A DNA stretch of 64,000 nucleotides, taken from NCBI RefSeq assembly GCF_000378405.1, contig NZ_KB899638.1, positions 153,861 to 217,860 of the forward strand, written 5' to 3'. Under the pieces are notes generated by a model. The model saw only the letters and a list, made by a program, of their open reading frames with translations, had not been told where the DNA came from and searched no databases. Of the stretch, positions 9,415 to 19,716 are shown one piece after another. The position numbers were made by a program, and so were the translations under genes. Position 1 is the first letter of the stretch; each line of letters begins with the position of its first letter. The DNA comes from Succinimonas amylolytica DSM 2873 (GTDB lineage Bacteria > Pseudomonadota > Gammaproteobacteria > Enterobacterales > Succinivibrionaceae).

Positions 9415-11925
9415 TTAAAAGTCTCGGCCAAAGAAGTTCTGTCTGATTGAGAAAGTTATTTCATCATATGGTGCATATTGGTCTGTATTTTCTACTCGTT
9501 TTGTTAACTTCAGGATAACACTTCCTGAATCTATGCCTGTAGAAAGTTTAAACTGACGCTTCTGCTCTCGTTCTTCAACATTTGTTGTTTCTTTATTAAA
9601 TTCCAGATCTTCTATATTAGAAACAGGAACTCCATCTCTGTAGAAGCCGGCTCTAATAGAAATACCCTTAACCTTATCTTCAACAGGCTGTACCTGATAG
9701 AAAGTAATCAGAATTTGTCCAGAGGTTATGATCCTTTCTCGTGAAATTACTTTTACTTTGACTTCAGATACATCATCCTTACGCTTCTTATTAACGTGGA
9801 TTACCGGAATAACGGTTTCTTCAAGAGTTGCACCACCGTGAATATAGCGTCCATTCTGGCCTTGCTTGCGAATACGCTGAATTGCCTTAGGAATAAGAAC
9901 AGAAAGTTTTCCTGAAAGACCTAAATCCTTAGCCAGGAAGGAATGAAAATCTGTATTTGAACCATCCAATTCTCCGATGGCAGTAACAAATCTTCTGACT
10001 ACTTGGTATTTTTTACCTGTAACAAATGGTTCATCCACAAAATCCACGTTCTTATCTAACTTAAGATCCTGATAAATGAAGCCATGATCTGCTGTAATCA
10101 TGATGTTGTTGGCATTGCCAGAGGATAATCTTGTAACAAGCTGCATCAACTCTTCAAGGCAGTCCTCTGATTTATCAAACAGATGTTCTCCAACATTTTC
10201 TCCGGTTGTATCAACTACATCATGATAGACATAGATTATCTCGTTAGATGCAACAATCTCTTTGATATCTTTGTTTTTATATTTTGAGGATAATAGCTCT
10301 TCTGCATTGATACAGGTTGATGCATGTCCGTATTGCGCAAGAATTTTCTTTCTGTTTTCGATTCCTGTTGCGGATATGCCATCAACTACAGCAGTGTTAT
10401 CTGTTTTTAACTCTATCGAGTTATTTGGCAACAGCGCTGCCATTCCTAGCTGAGTAAAACTTGGCAGTACCGATAGCATTGGCTCAATTGCTGCAGAGAA
10501 TCGATTATTCTGGTTAATCAGTCTGGTTAATTCTTCACCAAGCTCATAACGCAGAGCATCAGAAATAATCACAACAACCTTGTTATTTCTTTTGATAAAT
10601 GGTTCAACATAGTTGTTAAAGAACTTTGGCTGATAGATTATATTTGAGAAACTTCCCCAATTCTTTTCGCTTTGAATTGCCATTGAGAACTTCTGTCCCA
10701 AAGGACGTAAAAATTCGTTGGTGTACAGATTATCAATGGTTACTTTCAAATCAGAGAACAATTCATTGTCCTTATTGTTTCGACAGAAAAAGTTAAACTT
10801 TCTATACTGCTGGTCAACCTCATACCAGCTCTCCTGATATTTATTGACTGCATCCTCAATATTCTCAAGGTTAAGATTAACTTTTTTGATAAGTTGCTTA
10901 AATTTGGATGCAGCGTATGCTGTTTCGTAGTAGTCAGAAAAATCTTTCCACCAGGTCTTAGTACAGCGAATATCAAGAATACGTCTTACGTCTAGGTCGT
11001 TGATTAAATCATTACTGATATCTGATTTTAGTTTTATTAAAATCATTTCATCAATGTTTCTGAAATAATCAATCTGCTTTAATGTGTCAAAATCGAGTTT
11101 ATCAAATGTCAGCTGCAGATTAAGTTCAGATGAGGCTTTCTCTGTCCATTCATTAAAGTTTTCACCGTAGTTTTTACTGTCCTGCCAGTTTCCTAAAAAC
11201 ATTGAGACTTCATTGGACAGTTCAGAAGGTTCACCTAACTGTTTCTTGAGGCTGTCACTAAATATCTTAAGAGCAAAATCGTGTAAGGATAAAGAGGTGG
11301 ACTGATACTTAAAATGCTTTGCCAGAAGACTTAACAATTCTGTCTGCATTTCTAAACACGCATCTTGTGGCATCATAAATCCGTTTTGGCTCTGCTCATA
11401 AGCATCTTTAAGCAGTGACTGTAGAATAGAATAGAAGGTATCTACCTTTCTTAGAGGAGACATGATACCGATTATTTTTAAATCTACTGACTCAATTGTT
11501 TCTTTTTCTGATGAACCTTTAATAGCAGCAGCAAGTTTTTCCCTATATTCCTTTTTGTTAAAGAAATTCTCATGTTGCTTTATATATGAAGAAAATTTAG
11601 TCGGATCTAAACCAATCTCTGTGCAACGTAAAGTATCCTGCTCGGCAACAAATTTATAAGACGCAAGCTGAACATCTAAAAGCCAATTATCTTTTACCTC
11701 AGGCTCGCCTGCAGGGCGATAGATTAGAAACTTCTTATCTGGTTCTTCAACAAGAATTCGATATTTAACTGAAAACTCATTGTTATTGATTTTTATTTTT
11801 GTAACGTCAGGCAGTTCTAATGTTTCAAATTCATCAATAAGTTTTTCTTTATCGTCATCCCAAAATACAATTCGGTAATTTTTAAATGCACTTTCAAGTG
11901 CCTGAATAATACGGGAACTAGCCAT
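9415..11925 (-). CDS. pglZ: BREX type 1 alkaline phosphatase-superfamily protein PglZ
   Basis: An 836-residue PglZ, the signature BREX protein. The alkaline phosphatase-like metal-binding core is visible as VVIISDALRYE near residue 452 and MITADHGF near residue 608. PglZ is required for both defence and methylation in characterised BREX systems; its substrate is not settled. It starts 16 nt after the pglX 3' frame and ends 9 nt before brxL, so it belongs to the same operon. The frame is intact and of normal length, which argues that the operon is still maintained despite the split pglX. Confidence 0.95.
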   Translation of the reverse strand: MASSRIIQALESAFKNYRIVFWDDDKEKLIDEFETLELPDVTKIKINNNEFSVKYRILVEEPDKKFLIYRPAGEPEVKDNWLLDVQLASYKFVAEQDTLRCTEIGLDPTKFSSYIKQHENFFNKKEYREKLAAAIKGSSEKETIESVDLKIIGIMSPLRKVDTFYSILQSLLKDAYEQSQNGFMMPQDACLEMQTELLSLLAKHFKYQSTSLSLHDFALKIFSDSLKKQLGEPSELSNEVSMFLGNWQDSKNYGENFNEWTEKASSELNLQLTFDKLDFDTLKQIDYFRNIDEMILIKLKSDISNDLINDLDVRRILDIRCTKTWWKDFSDYYETAYAASKFKQLIKKVNLNLENIEDAVNKYQESWYEVDQQYRKFNFFCRNNKDNELFSDLKVTIDNLYTNEFLRPLGQKFSMAIQSEKNWGSFSNIIYQPKFFNNYVEPFIKRNNKVVVIISDALRYELGEELTRLINQNNRFSAAIEPMLSVLPSFTQLGMAALLPNNSIELKTDNTAVVDGISATGIENRKKILAQYGHASTCINAEELLSSKYKNKDIKEIVASNEIIYVYHDVVDTTGENVGEHLFDKSEDCLEELMQLVTRLSSGNANNIMITADHGFIYQDLKLDKNVDFVDEPFVTGKKYQVVRRFVTAIGELDGSNTDFHSFLAKDLGLSGKLSVLIPKAIQRIRKQGQNGRYIHGGATLEETVIPVIHVNKKRKDDVSEVKVKVISRERIITSGQILITFYQVQPVEDKVKGISIRAGFYRDGVPVSNIEDLEFNKETTNVEEREQKRQFKLSTGIDSGSVILKLTKRVENTDQYAPYDEITFSIRQNFFGRDF

Positions 11926-11941
11926 TTATTTATCCTATTTA

Positions 11942-13132
11942 TTATTCTTCTTTCTTATCTAGGCCTGCTATTTTCTCAAGAGCCTTGCCAAATTTAACGT
12001 AGTTGGTTTTGACTCCATCATCAAGATCAATCTCTATATTCTGCTGTGCCAGTGGATACATAATTTCACTGTCATAATTGTTTATATCAGCGATAATCTT
12101 CTTAATCTCTTCAATACGTTTGTTCTTAGCATTGTTATCTGCTTTTGAAAGTGTTCCTGAATCCACTAATGTCTCAAGATTTTGTTTTTCAGCATCTAAC
12201 TTCTGTCTAAACTCAAGAAGGTATTCATTTCTTACACGGCTGACTGAATAAGGCTGATAGCGGTGCATATAGATTAGAGCTTTGAAATGACCTTTTGGAC
12301 TCTTAAACATCCAGTAGATTGGACGTTTCTTGTAACGTTTGATGTGGTCAGTGTAGAAGTCATTTACAAAGTAATCACGAATTGAGTAAGAGGTCTTCTC
12401 TTTTACATTAAGAGTCTGTTCAATGAAGCTCAGATTTTCAAGATAATGTTCTTCACCAAAGGCAACCTTTAGGAAGTTTTTGAAACGTTCTACGATATCA
12501 TCACTAAACCAGTTATCAGATAGAACAGGTATAACGTTATCCTCGTCTACCTCAAATGAAGAGTTAGGAACCTTTGCTTTAAAATCTTCAATAGTTTCTC
12601 CAGAATTGCAGAGAATTAATCCCTCCTTATCAAGAGAGTATCTGCCAAACATACAGCCTACAGAGTAAGAAATCAGGTCTTTTATCATATCTACTCTCTG
12701 AAGTTTTAACTGTTCATCCTCAGATTTATTTTTGTACATAAAGGAGGTATTGGAAAAGAGAGTTACTTCAGACAGAGGATAGTCAGGAGAAATTTCTCCT
12801 TCAAGACCGTATAACTCGATAAAATATTTATTATTTAATTCTTCTAGCCGCTGTACGTTTTGTGCAATATCCTTGAAATCCTTTTGTAATTTCTTAACAG
12901 TAGATTCTAGTGATACCTCTTTACTGAATTCCTTAATTAAAGGATTTACTTTAAAATTCCAAGAGTTTTCATATGAATCCCAATCGTTTTTTGAAATATC
13001 AATATTATTCTGTACAATAGCATCTATTTCATTTCTACTATTTATATCAAAGTTAATTGGACAAGACCTTACATCTTTAACCTGCAAACTGATTGTTGGA
13101 TTTAGCACCTCTAAAATTTTTTTTAAATACAC
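11942..13132 (-). CDS. pglX: PglX adenine methyltransferase, 3' frame (separated by a frameshift)
   Basis: This 396-codon frame encodes the C-terminal third of PglX. Its apparent GTG start at 13132 is not a real start: it lies within the coding sequence of the upstream frame, and the continuous PglX sequence is restored if one A is removed from the A8 tract at 13117-13124, giving FKKILEVLNPTISLQVKDV across the joint. The region contains coiled-coil segments and the target-recognition end of the methylase. As written it would be translated only after +1 slippage, transcriptional slippage, or a change of tract length. A sequencing or assembly error in the homopolymer is the main alternative. 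Confidence 0.85.
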   Translation of the reverse strand: MYLKKILEVLNPTISLQVKDVRSCPINFDINSRNEIDAIVQNNIDISKNDWDSYENSWNFKVNPLIKEFSKEVSLESTVKKLQKDFKDIAQNVQRLEELNNKYFIELYGLEGEISPDYPLSEVTLFSNTSFMYKNKSEDEQLKLQRVDMIKDLISYSVGCMFGRYSLDKEGLILCNSGETIEDFKAKVPNSSFEVDEDNVIPVLSDNWFSDDIVERFKNFLKVAFGEEHYLENLSFIEQTLNVKEKTSYSIRDYFVNDFYTDHIKRYKKRPIYWMFKSPKGHFKALIYMHRYQPYSVSRVRNEYLLEFRQKLDAEKQNLETLVDSGTLSKADNNAKNKRIEEIKKIIADINNYDSEIMYPLAQQNIEIDLDDGVKTNYVKFGKALEKIAGLDKKEE

Positions 13133-15419
13133 AACTATTAAATACTCCTAAGTAATAATTAAGATTATTTTCATCTTTTAAGAAAATTGAAGATCCTGTA
13201 ACATCAAATGTTGAATCTTTTTGTTTACATCTAAAACATGGTGTTGAAGATGTTATATAGGTCCAGGTTATACCTTTTTTGTACCAAAGATATTCTGGAA
13301 TTATTCTGCAAATTGGATCTTTTCTATAGTGGGAACGAGCTTCTTCGCTCCAATTTATCAGATATTCGACATTTCCATACCATTTTCGGAATTCTCCGCC
13401 TTTTAGATAGATCAGGTACCTCTGATTGATACCAACATCTTTCCTATTAATCTCCCATATATATCTGAGAAATTTATCATTATTCCCTGTTTTATTTTGA
13501 CCATCTGATATTGAAAATTCTTGGAAAAGTGGAAAATCAAAAACCTTTATAAATTTATCAGATAACCAGTAAGCTATAGGCGAACCAGGAATCTTCTTGA
13601 AGTTTTCTGAGGATGTGAGATATGGTGTGTTTTTACGTTTTAGGAAGGCTTCTGCTTTATCATTCTCGCCAAAGATATCAACAAGTCTTATATATGAGCC
13701 TTTAACAGTATTAGAAAATTCATTCTTTATTATAAATGCTGTTGTTGCAACAACTTCTCCCCCAAAACTATCAAATGCCCTGGTTCCTAAATGAGCCATA
13801 GACATAATAGTTTTACTAGAGAGAATTTTGTCCCTTAATTTTTCAAATGATGAAAGGAACATCCAACTCTGCATTGTGATCATTGCAGAAAGGGCTTTAT
13901 TTTTTGCAAGTTTAAAACTTCTCTCAATTATTGTAGTACAAAGATCAGTTTTACTGTCAGGATAATTATCCTTGATCCATGCAGCCAATCTACCATTCAT
14001 CCCTTTGGTTCCCATGTAAGGAGGGTTAGTTACTACTACGTGATATTTCTGACTTAGATAATCAGCTGTATTTAAGGCTTTTATTAGCTTGTTGTGGGTT
14101 TCCTGCGAGAATATATCATTGAGTTTTATATTTTGAAGTCTGACTAATACTTCTCTTGGATTTTGTAATTTAGGAATGATTAAAGAACCAAAATTATCAG
14201 CCTCATCAAATAGTTTAACTGTTTCTAAAACATCATAAGTTATAATGTCAGAACCAACTATATTCTGATAATCAGAGAGCTCTTGTTCAGTAAACTTTAT
14301 CTTTTCCAAATGACAGATTTGAGGTGTAACATTTCTTCCAAAGACTCTTCGATCTTTTTCTCTTGCTTTCATCATTAAAGCAAAAGCAGCAAGTTCAGAT
14401 GCTCGTTCATCAAGCTCAAGACCATATAAGTTATTTTCAAGTATTAACTTTGGAATTTCGATATTGGAATAGCCTTGTTCTTCATAAATCTTATATAGGA
14501 GCTCAAAGGCGTAAACTAGCATATGACCTGAACCACAGCATGGATCACAGACCTTTATTTCCTGAGGTGAGCTTACTTTTAGAAAGTCAGATTCAGGTTC
14601 TTGGCCCTCAATATAATATTCCATTGAATCTTTTAATGATGACTCAGGATGATTTAACATCCAAAGTCTTCCTAAGGAATTATCAACCAAATATCTTACA
14701 ATCCACTCAGGAGTAAATAACTGTGTTGCTGCAGGTATGTTGTTAGGCTCAATCTTGATATTTTTCTTCAAATCAGCAAAGATTTTGTCTTTCTTTTCTG
14801 ATATATAGTACTGATAAAGCCAACCAATAATTTCAACACTCTGACAGTTATCTATCGTCATTGCATCACGTATGCTCTGCAGAATACTTTCTGGTGACAG
14901 CAAATCTGAAGGTAAAAGGTATTCTGAATAATCATCCTCAGTCTGAAACAGAAATGGCATTTTCTTATTCCAGTAATTACATTCAGAAATAAGAAGTAAA
15001 CGATACACCTCCGCCTCAGGATTAGCTGACTGCGTAGAGCCATTTAAAAGATTGTTAATCTTTTCTTTTGTTGCTACAGAAACAACTTCATCATCAAAAT
15101 AGTTACTTTTAGCCTCAGAGAGAATACCTGGAATAGAACTACCTTCCTGTTCAGGCGATACGACCTTAGAATTGGTGTAGCCATTTAAATCCATGAAGCG
15201 TAGCGCACAGAAGCGATTGAACCAGAAATATGCAACTTTACGGATAAGAGATTCTTCTCCATATTTGTTTAAATCCTCACAGAGTTTTCTAAAAACATTT
15301 GGATGATTTCTATGAAGAATTCCGTCTAGTTTGATCGCCTGATCTAAACTGCTCTTTATTTGTGAGAATAAAATCTTTCGAGCTTCAGGAGCAAAGTTTT
15401 TTAATCTGGTAAAATCCAT
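13077..15419 (-). CDS. pglX: BREX type 1 adenine-specific methyltransferase PglX, 5' frame
   Basis: This 780-codon frame carries the catalytic part of PglX: the SAM-binding motif DPCCGSGHML near residue 289 and the N6-adenine motif NPPYMG near residue 463. PglX methylates a non-palindromic host site so that BREX can distinguish self from phage. The frame enters a wrong phase at the A8 tract (13117-13124) and stops 14 codons later after FRGAKSNNQFAG, losing roughly the last 390 residues. Together the two frames give about 1170 residues, the usual size. The start ATG follows brxC by 32 nt. Whether this short form has any activity is unknown. Confidence 0.9.
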   Translation of the reverse strand: MDFTRLKNFAPEARKILFSQIKSSLDQAIKLDGILHRNHPNVFRKLCEDLNKYGEESLIRKVAYFWFNRFCALRFMDLNGYTNSKVVSPEQEGSSIPGILSEAKSNYFDDEVVSVATKEKINNLLNGSTQSANPEAEVYRLLLISECNYWNKKMPFLFQTEDDYSEYLLPSDLLSPESILQSIRDAMTIDNCQSVEIIGWLYQYYISEKKDKIFADLKKNIKIEPNNIPAATQLFTPEWIVRYLVDNSLGRLWMLNHPESSLKDSMEYYIEGQEPESDFLKVSSPQEIKVCDPCCGSGHMLVYAFELLYKIYEEQGYSNIEIPKLILENNLYGLELDERASELAAFALMMKAREKDRRVFGRNVTPQICHLEKIKFTEQELSDYQNIVGSDIITYDVLETVKLFDEADNFGSLIIPKLQNPREVLVRLQNIKLNDIFSQETHNKLIKALNTADYLSQKYHVVVTNPPYMGTKGMNGRLAAWIKDNYPDSKTDLCTTIIERSFKLAKNKALSAMITMQSWMFLSSFEKLRDKILSSKTIMSMAHLGTRAFDSFGGEVVATTAFIIKNEFSNTVKGSYIRLVDIFGENDKAEAFLKRKNTPYLTSSENFKKIPGSPIAYWLSDKFIKVFDFPLFQEFSISDGQNKTGNNDKFLRYIWEINRKDVGINQRYLIYLKGGEFRKWYGNVEYLINWSEEARSHYRKDPICRIIPEYLWYKKGITWTYITSSTPCFRCKQKDSTFDVTGSSIFLKDENNLNYYLGVFNSCVFKKNFRGAKSNNQFAG
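13117..13124 (-). repeat. pglX: A8 homopolymer at the pglX frame junction
   Basis: Eight consecutive A residues on the coding strand (T8 on the plus strand), followed by TTTT. With seven A residues the two pglX frames fuse; with eight the product ends early. A -1 shift would meet TAG within a few codons, so only loss of one A, gain of two, or +1 reading restores the gene. Confidence 0.85.
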
Positions 15420-15451
15420 TTACTATCTCTTTATTAACAAGCTACTAACTA

Positions 15452-18400
15452 TTACTTTACCAATATATGTTGGCCAGATTTGATTGCCTCAAGCATAGAG
15501 CTCTTTAACTGTGCAAGATATCTATCAATATCGTCTTCTGTTTCCACAAGACTCTTATCAGTATTTACAACCAGATCTTTAATATTCTTTACAGTAGGGA
15601 TAACTTTTGGCGGTATAGAAGTTATTGTTTGTTGTCCTTCTTGTTTATTATCACCATTACCAGATTCGACAGGTGTTACTACAGTATTCTCAGAATCATA
15701 AAGTCTGATTATTTCCCCATACAAAGAAGAGCTAAAATTTTTATCAAGATTGATTTCGAAATTTTGAATAAGCCCAAAGTCATATGTGTTGTTTAGACGT
15801 TCTTTCTCTTTCTCAACAAAAGAGCTTATCTTTTGTTGACTATCTACTGATAGTTTTTGATATCTATCCTGACTAAAAGCATCATCAACAATTTTGTTAA
15901 GCTTATTTGATACAGAGTCTTTAAATGAAGATATTGCTGACTTAAATACTTCATCGTATTTCTCTTTTACATCATCAATTCTTCTTGAGATTGCAGTATT
16001 AAAGAATTTCTCCTTTAAACAAAGTTCTTTTATCTCATCAAATTTAGATGCAACCTCAGTAAATCCGGTAAGGTCAGGTCTAGAAGTTGAAATTTCGTGG
16101 AAATTGATTGGTTGACGAATAATTAAATTGAATGATTCAGAATAATTCTTTTTTCGATTTGAATTATTCATAAACTCACTCAGTGGTTCTAAATATTTAA
16201 CCCAGTCATCAAGAAGAATTTTTTTGATTTTTGTCCCTGAAATCTTATCATCTAGTTTGTCATAAATACTCTCTACCTGCTGGCAGTTAGCCATATGTGC
16301 TATAGTCTTGATAGCATTCTCTACAGCTTCACACTTTGGCCAACCTCTATTGGTTAATTCATTTTGAATTTCTTGTAGTTTTGCTGCTCTGTCTTTGAAC
16401 TTTTCTACTGCGACTTTAGCAACATCCTTGCCGTCATTTCTTTCACAAGGAACACCAAAATATTCCTTCAGAAACTTTTTTAATTCGATAATACAGCTCT
16501 CAGGAATTTGAGTTTGCAGTTTTACTAACAATCCCTGTTGGGCACGGGTGTTTCTGAGCGAATCTACAAGCTCTTTGCCTTGCAACTCCTGATTAGTACC
16601 ATTGGAGAAACTTATGATTTTTCTGGCATATAGGTGGGCAAGCAGACATGGCACTGCAGGATATACCCAACCATAAGGAATTTTCTCAAAATTGTTTCTT
16701 ATTCCGTTAACAGAAACACTCATGCCGTTTCTTTGACAGCCTTCAAGGAAAGATTTAATTTCTGTTTCTGCTGCTGAAATAGTGGTAATAGTAGATGTGC
16801 TTATAATTGAAGAAATCTGTCCTTCATCAAATATAGTTAAATTAGGAACGATATTGCGTTTGTAATAAGCTTTGCTTACCAACTTTAAAAAGCCTTTTTC
16901 AATTCTGCCTTTGGCATCTGAACCTGTTGCTCCTGTAACGTCATCTCCAAGAGCAAAAAGTTTTGCTCTTTCTAAGAGTTCAGAAAGCATGTCCAATAAA
17001 TCCTGTTCACGATTATTATTTTGGGCACCTTTCTCCAGGATTATCGCTTGTATCATTGGAGAATTTCCTCCAGCAGAACTGTTTTGGCGAACAAATTTCT
17101 GTGTTCTGCAGAATTTTTGTAACTCTGGATACAGCTTGTCATCATCAGGAAGCACAACAACTAATTCTTTCTCATTAGCTCTCTCTGACATCCACTCGCT
17201 AGGAGATTTTCTAACGGACAGCGGAGATATCAGATTAATGCCAAGTTCAGCTGGCTTTCCATATGGGGTACAGTCGATAATAGTGGTATATGAATGATCT
17301 CCACCTGTTTCTGGATCTCTTATCTTTGTTCCTTTCAATATCTTTTTGAAGAACAACTCATTGATTTTGTCGTTTAATTCAGAGTTATCTACAGATGTAT
17401 TATTGATACTCTCTTCAATATCCTTTTCATCATCTGTTAAGAAGCTGTATTCTGTACCGTGTTTTTCAATATAGGTTTCTCTTACTAAACGGTCTAAAGC
17501 TTCATCAACTTTCTGACGAAGGCTATTTCTATCCTCATCAAAAGCAGACTGCATGAGAATAGTAATGTTTTGAATTGTTGCTTTAAATCCATCTACATAT
17601 TTAACCAGTAATAAAGCCTTTAAAACTTTAACCGCAAATACATCTGGAAGACTGGTTTCAGCTCGTAAGATTGCACCTTGATTACGAGATTTAATTTGAT
17701 TTCTAATGCCTTCAAACATTAAATCAAAGCTTGCTATAGTTCCTGTAGTCTGATTTTCAAGAGTTTTTACAACCTCTTGGAAGACTCCAAGCATTGATCT
17801 CTCACCTACAGAACTGTGTTTTCCTTCAAATGCATTTTTATCAGATAAGGCACGAATACAGTCTTGGAATAAATCAAACTGATAAGGAACAAATGGATAA
17901 CAGTCTATAAAGTTTTCATCATCTTTGTAGTTTCTGTAAGTTCTTGACTGATCTACAAAGTTAAACAGAGTTTTGAAGTTATTCTTTTCTCTGTCATATA
18001 TATTCTGTAATTCTGGTTTACATTCGGTCTTCTTATCTAAAAGACGTTTTTGAATGACCTCTGCTACATCCTGTGATGATAATTTTATTCTGAGCTTAAA
18101 TCTGTCCTGAATTTTGGAGAAGTCATTACTCTGCTGTTTGCTTTCGGAGCCCATTACTGTTTCCATATCTTCCTGGGCTGTTACAATAATCCATGCCTGA
18201 CTTCCACACTTAGTGGTTAAGGTTTCGGATATAGTTTGCAGATTTAGCATCAGCTGGACATTGTCCGCAATATACTGACCAATTTCATCAACAAAGAAAT
18301 TTAATCTGAAGTTTTTTCCTTTTTTCTTTACATAATCACTTACTAAAGAACAAAAATCACCAGGAGACATTGAGAATGAGTCTTTATAGCCTTTTAACGT

Positions 18401-19084
18401 TCCTTTATAGTCGTCAGGAGTTCCTCCTTTGATTTTAGCTAAAGCCTTGGCCACAAAAACGTCAACCATGAACAGCTTTTCTCTGTCCTTCTCCCAGTTC
18501 TTACCCGTTATCTCCTGATATGCCTGTTTAAAAGCATCAAATTCACCATCCTGATCCAAAATTCTTTCCAATTTAGCGATGTATGGCTCTTTTCCATAAT
18601 ATCCACAGTGTTCATTAAAAACACGTAAAAACACCCCCAATAATGCGCTGGTATCGGTTTTATTAATTGCTGATGCTTTCTGATCAATGTTAAAAAGAAT
18701 ATTCTCAGTCTGATATTGTGTAACCGACTTCTTTAGACTTGCTTTTAAAAGACTGTCGTTAACGTTGGTTAATCGGTCTAGAAATAAATCCATGGAGCTG
18801 TGGCCACAAATCTTCCGATCCTGAAGGATAACAGCAAGCATTTTTAATAGATGAGATTTGCCAGAACCAAAGAAGCCAGAAATCCATACACCATTACCTC
18901 TGGCCCCATCATAGTCATTATATGCATCTATAAATTCACTTAGATTCTTGGCAATATCGTTAGTAACCACATATTCTTCTATTTCATTTTTGAGATTTAA
19001 CTCATCATTATCATCCGCTTTGATAACACCGTTTATTGAGCGATTGATGTCTTTTTTAAATAAATCATGAATTACTGTGGTCAT
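15452..19084 (-). CDS. brxC: BREX type 1 P-loop ATPase BrxC
   Basis: A 1210-residue ATPase. The Walker A motif GFFGSGKSH lies at residues 70-78 in the expected N-terminal position, after an opening segment that begins with MTTVIHDLFKKDI. BrxC (PglY-like) is a large AAA-type protein required for BREX defence, probably as part of a complex with PglX, PglZ and BrxB. The length is normal and the frame intact. It starts 17 nt after brxB with GAGGAT upstream of the ATG. The AT-rich codon use matches the rest of the operon. Confidence 0.95.
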   Translation of the reverse strand: MTTVIHDLFKKDINRSINGVIKADDNDELNLKNEIEEYVVTNDIAKNLSEFIDAYNDYDGARGNGVWISGFFGSGKSHLLKMLAVILQDRKICGHSSMDLFLDRLTNVNDSLLKASLKKSVTQYQTENILFNIDQKASAINKTDTSALLGVFLRVFNEHCGYYGKEPYIAKLERILDQDGEFDAFKQAYQEITGKNWEKDREKLFMVDVFVAKALAKIKGGTPDDYKGTLKGYKDSFSMSPGDFCSLVSDYVKKKGKNFRLNFFVDEIGQYIADNVQLMLNLQTISETLTTKCGSQAWIIVTAQEDMETVMGSESKQQSNDFSKIQDRFKLRIKLSSQDVAEVIQKRLLDKKTECKPELQNIYDREKNNFKTLFNFVDQSRTYRNYKDDENFIDCYPFVPYQFDLFQDCIRALSDKNAFEGKHSSVGERSMLGVFQEVVKTLENQTTGTIASFDLMFEGIRNQIKSRNQGAILRAETSLPDVFAVKVLKALLLVKYVDGFKATIQNITILMQSAFDEDRNSLRQKVDEALDRLVRETYIEKHGTEYSFLTDDEKDIEESINNTSVDNSELNDKINELFFKKILKGTKIRDPETGGDHSYTTIIDCTPYGKPAELGINLISPLSVRKSPSEWMSERANEKELVVVLPDDDKLYPELQKFCRTQKFVRQNSSAGGNSPMIQAIILEKGAQNNNREQDLLDMLSELLERAKLFALGDDVTGATGSDAKGRIEKGFLKLVSKAYYKRNIVPNLTIFDEGQISSIISTSTITTISAAETEIKSFLEGCQRNGMSVSVNGIRNNFEKIPYGWVYPAVPCLLAHLYARKIISFSNGTNQELQGKELVDSLRNTRAQQGLLVKLQTQIPESCIIELKKFLKEYFGVPCERNDGKDVAKVAVEKFKDRAAKLQEIQNELTNRGWPKCEAVENAIKTIAHMANCQQVESIYDKLDDKISGTKIKKILLDDWVKYLEPLSEFMNNSNRKKNYSESFNLIIRQPINFHEISTSRPDLTGFTEVASKFDEIKELCLKEKFFNTAISRRIDDVKEKYDEVFKSAISSFKDSVSNKLNKIVDDAFSQDRYQKLSVDSQQKISSFVEKEKERLNNTYDFGLIQNFEINLDKNFSSSLYGEIIRLYDSENTVVTPVESGNGDNKQEGQQTITSIPPKVIPTVKNIKDLVVNTDKSLVETEDDIDRYLAQLKSSMLEAIKSGQHILVK

Positions 19085-19101
19085 ATCATCCTCATCTATT
19101 T

Positions 19102-19716
19102 TTAAATCTGGTAATCAAGTAAATTTTCAGCTCGGTAATATTTATCACCTGGCATAATATTAAATAAGTCTAGGGAATCGCCTTTGGTTTCTGAGTGACT
19201 GTAGCTTCCAGGAAAGAACATTACCGTTGGCTGTTCTTCAATAGTGCTTTGAAGATTATTTAATACTGTATGAGAGCGAATATAAGGGTAAATTTCCCCA
19301 ACACCTGTTATAAAAGCAACATCGAACTGTTTATCTGCAATAATCTCTCTTATCTTTGGAATAAGGTTGGATTGAGGATCTAACAGACTTTGAAACATGT
19401 CTAGAAGATCATCTTTCTCATAAGATGATTCATCTTCAATAATTGAGTCAAAAACTTCTCTTTCCTTTAACATCTCAATACATATCTTGTAGAGATTTAA
19501 ATGAAGTATTTCTATTCCCTTCTCAACTTTTAGTTTTTTGATTACGTTTATAACGTCATCCTCAATTTTTAAAGCATCCTCAGGAGAAAAAGGAAAGATA
19601 AAAAAAGGGACTTCTTTACCTAATCCTTGTTTATTTAAAAATCTTTCTGAGGAAACAACTTTGACAAGATGATTAAATATCTCGTCATAAGGAAGGAATT
19701 TTCCGTTCAAAATCAT
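19102..19716 (-). CDS. brxB: BREX type 1 protein BrxB (DUF1788)
   Basis: A 204-residue protein of normal length in the second position of the operon. Features of the BrxB family that can be seen are the FFIFPFSPEDALKIEDD segment and the VAFITGVGEIYPYIRSHTVL and MFFPGSY segments. Its molecular role is not established. Its ATG overlaps the brxA stop region (4 bp), consistent with translational coupling. Confidence 0.92.
   Translation of the reverse strand: MILNGKFLPYDEIFNHLVKVVSSERFLNKQGLGKEVPFFIFPFSPEDALKIEDDVINVIKKLKVEKGIEILHLNLYKICIEMLKEREVFDSIIEDESSYEKDDLLDMFQSLLDPQSNLIPKIREIIADKQFDVAFITGVGEIYPYIRSHTVLNNLQSTIEEQPTVMFFPGSYSHSETKGDSLDLFNIMPGDKYYRAENLLDYQI

Noticed and set aside
13077..13132. 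Programmed -1 frameshift in pglX
   Set aside because: A -1 shift at the A8 tract runs into a TAG within a few codons; only +1 reading or a tract-length change restores the gene.
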